Positions 62,555 to 64,000 of a stretch of DNA of 64,000 nt are shown here, in pieces. Positions within the stretch are counted from its first letter, which is position 1. Each line of letters opens with the position of its first letter. Source of the DNA: Sneathiella sedimenti (GTDB lineage Bacteria; Pseudomonadota; Alphaproteobacteria; Sneathiellales; Sneathiellaceae); the NCBI RefSeq assembly GCF_017313765.1, contig NZ_JAFLNC010000002.1, positions 372,001 to 436,000 of the forward strand, written 5' to 3'. The translations under genes were made by a program, and so were the position numbers. The notes below the pieces were generated by a model that saw only the letters and a program-made list of their open reading frames with translations, had not been told where the DNA came from and did no database searches.

Positions 62555-62636
62555 TAGACTTATCCCGAAACAACTGAGGGTTAAGTCGTTAAAATAGCGA
62601 ACTCCCGTAAATTGATAAAGTCCTAAGCGTCTATTA

Positions 62637-63236
62637 TTACGTGATGTCTGTCGGGGTGTTTGTCAGGATATAGAGGCCGACGCCGATCAGCAGGAAGGGC
62701 AGGATTTTCGGCGCATAGCGTTCCAGCAGTGATCTAGCTCGCCGATGGCCAATGGCCTTCTGCGCGCCAAAGGTGAATGCGGTGGCGGCCAGCAGGACAC
62801 TTGCGACCATCCAGCCGATCAAACCAGGGCGGGTATCTGAGAGGAGCGGGGCCAGCACGGCAATGGAATCCCAGCTATGAGCGATCATAATCAGCGTTAT
62901 GGTAAGAAAGCTGCCGCCCGCCTTGGGGATGACATCAGACGAAGCGCGCGCCGTTGATTTATGAGGGCGGACGAGGTGCCACAGCTCGTAAAGGCCAACT
63001 CCCAGCGGGACAAACCCGATATAGGGAATGATTTCGGCGGGTAGTTTCTGGATGCCATGGGCGAAAATCAGGCAAATGCCGATCATGAGAAGGACAGCCA
63101 GAAGATACCCCTGCCGCACCTTGGCAACGCCGTACTTCGGATGCAGTGACAAGGTGACAAGCAGGAAAAGATTATCAAAACTGGTTGAGAGAAAGGCCAT
63201 GAAGCTGACGGCAACGGCAAGGAGAATATCATCCAT
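62637..63236 (-). CDS. CadD-like cadmium resistance/LysE-superfamily transporter
   Basis: A 199-residue membrane protein with five or six helices. The N-terminal FLSTSFDNLFLLVTL is the CadD-family region with an acidic residue in the membrane (SFDN), and IGFVPLGVGLYELWHL follows near residue 72. CadD proteins export cadmium or other cations. The assignment is by general pattern; a related transporter role is equally possible. It is a single-gene unit on the minus strand, 34 bases before the next gene's stop. Confidence 0.65.
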   Translation of the reverse strand: MDDILLAVAVSFMAFLSTSFDNLFLLVTLSLHPKYGVAKVRQGYLLAVLLMIGICLIFAHGIQKLPAEIIPYIGFVPLGVGLYELWHLVRPHKSTARASSDVIPKAGGSFLTITLIMIAHSWDSIAVLAPLLSDTRPGLIGWMVASVLLAATAFTFGAQKAIGHRRARSLLERYAPKILPFLLIGVGLYILTNTPTDIT

Positions 63237-63270
63237 TATCGGTTTCCCAGCTCGACCCTAACAACGCTAC

Positions 63271-64000
63271 TCAGCTTTTTTCTTCGCCTTGCCCGATATG
63301 AAACAGGCAATCCCCGCGCACGACCCGTGCCGGCTGCCGCTTGGCGAGGATGACCCCGTCTGCCTCGAAAAACAGCTCAATCGGTTCCCGGCCGGGAGTC
63401 TCCGTGCGATGAATGAGTGCCGCCGGCTGTCCCTTCCTGACGTCTTCGCCGGGATCGGCAAGCGGTTCATAGACGCCGGGTTCCGTTGCGAAAATACTGC
63501 CTTCCTCATTGAAGATACGGCCCTTCTTGGGCGAGGATTCCGGTGCGGTGGTTATCACGCCAATTCGGTGGAGAGAGCGCAATAGACCGTCTCCGGCAAG
63601 TTTCGGAAGGCCCTTTGAGACAGTGCCACCGCCCGCCAGTTCGGTCAGGATGCTGCACACGCCTTTGCGAAACGCGGCCGCCGACGAGAAACTTCCGGCA
63701 TCGCTTCGTTGAAAATACAGCGTATGCGGCAGGCTGAAGGCGTCGGCGATTTCCCGCTTCAGTGATAAGTGAGGATCGTCCTCCGACACGGAAAACAGCA
63801 GAGTCGGTGTGTAAAATAGGGAACTGCCGCCGGAATGGAGGTCAAACAGGTAATCCGCGCGCTCGAGCAGGGTATGCTCGATATAATGGGCGATCTGTTG
63901 GGTCGGCGTCCCGGTATCGCTGCCGGGAAAGGAGCGGTTAAGGTTCCCCTGGTCGAGCGGGGAGGTGCGCAGGCCCGCCTCGGCCGCCGGGAAATTCGCC
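63271..64000 (-). CDS. Succinylglutamate desuccinylase/aspartoacylase family protein (N-terminus missing)
   Basis: The frame runs off the right edge; about 243 residues of the C-terminal part are visible. Reading from the edge, NLNRSFPG and LFDLHSGGSSLFY match the zinc aspartoacylase/AstE family, with His in DLHSGG as one metal ligand. The C-terminal part has an extra beta domain ending KRQPARVVRGDCLFHIG. Enzymes of this family remove acyl groups from amino acids or act as ectoine/NAD-precursor deacylases. The first metal ligands (HxxE) lie outside the window. Confidence 0.8.
   Translation of the reverse strand, partial: ANFPAAEAGLRTSPLDQGNLNRSFPGSDTGTPTQQIAHYIEHTLLERADYLFDLHSGGSSLFYTPTLLFSVSEDDPHLSLKREIADAFSLPHTLYFQRSDAGSFSSAAAFRKGVCSILTELAGGGTVSKGLPKLAGDGLLRSLHRIGVITTAPESSPKKGRIFNEEGSIFATEPGVYEPLADPGEDVRKGQPAALIHRTETPGREPIELFFEADGVILAKRQPARVVRGDCLFHIGQGEEKS

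Noticed and set aside
1-64000. tRNA, rRNA, CRISPR arrays, insertion sequences and phage genes
   Set aside because: I looked for cloverleaf-like segments, regular repeat-spacer patterns and transposase or integrase motifs and saw none.

Overview
The window looks like chromosomal DNA of a Gram-negative bacterium, most likely an alphaproteobacterium. This is inferred from gene style (TamA/TamB, LolA-like and MMPL export proteins, a fused indolepyruvate ferredoxin oxidoreductase, several LysE-type exporters, EttA) and a moderately GC-rich base composition. I see no tRNA, rRNA, CRISPR array, insertion sequence or phage gene. Coding density is high and many genes overlap by 1-8 bases, so several long operons can be read off directly.

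Region 1 (1-8784, minus strand) is one end of a surface-carbohydrate locus. In transcription order it holds a zinc alcohol dehydrogenase, a cytidylyltransferase-PfkB kinase fusion with the domain order opposite to HldE, a sugar-phosphate nucleotidyltransferase, a 4,6-dehydratase-like SDR, a methyltransferase, two subunits resembling pyruvate dehydrogenase E1 alpha and beta, a flippase-like membrane protein and a small membrane protein. I infer synthesis of an unusual nucleotide-activated sugar, possibly with a two-carbon branch. The locus continues off the left edge.

Region 2 (9028-24099, plus strand) is a complete aryl polyene (APE) pigment cluster in the canonical order apeC to apeR: chain-length factor, acyltransferase, two ACPs, membrane protein, AMP ligase, dehydratase, glycosyl/acyltransferase, thioesterase, LolA-like carrier, MMPL exporter, DUF3261 lipoprotein, ketosynthase, second dehydratase, ketoreductase, second ketosynthase. 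A flavin-dependent halogenase with an intact WxWxIP motif is inserted between apeM and apeN. A halogenated, xanthomonadin-like pigment is therefore predicted. A small lipoprotein precedes apeC.

Region 3 (24101-33263) carries a PilZ protein, a periplasmic DUF6134-like protein, the TamA-TamB outer-membrane assembly pair, a glycine-zipper surface antigen and an enoyl-CoA hydratase. Region 4 (33293-43403) is a mix of small transcription units: a lipocalin-like and a VOC protein, an AT-rich SEFIR-domain gene (candidate anti-phage effector), a GNAT/LysE/hydrolase operon, a TAXI binding protein coupled to a hybrid-free sensor histidine kinase, and a divergent LysE exporter and MocR regulator sharing clear operator repeats.

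Region 5 (43864-53490) is a full branched-chain-type ABC uptake operon followed by a large 2-oxoacid ferredoxin oxidoreductase and an AEC transporter. This suggests import and oxidative breakdown of amino acids or their oxoacids. Region 6 (53616-64000) has an AT-rich TPR protein, EttA, a glutathione S-transferase, lipoproteins, the dTDP-rhamnose genes rfbC-rfbB-rfbD followed by a thioesterase, a large lipoprotein whose N-terminus is a paralogue of the small lipoprotein in front of the APE cluster, a CadD-like transporter and a truncated aspartoacylase-family gene.
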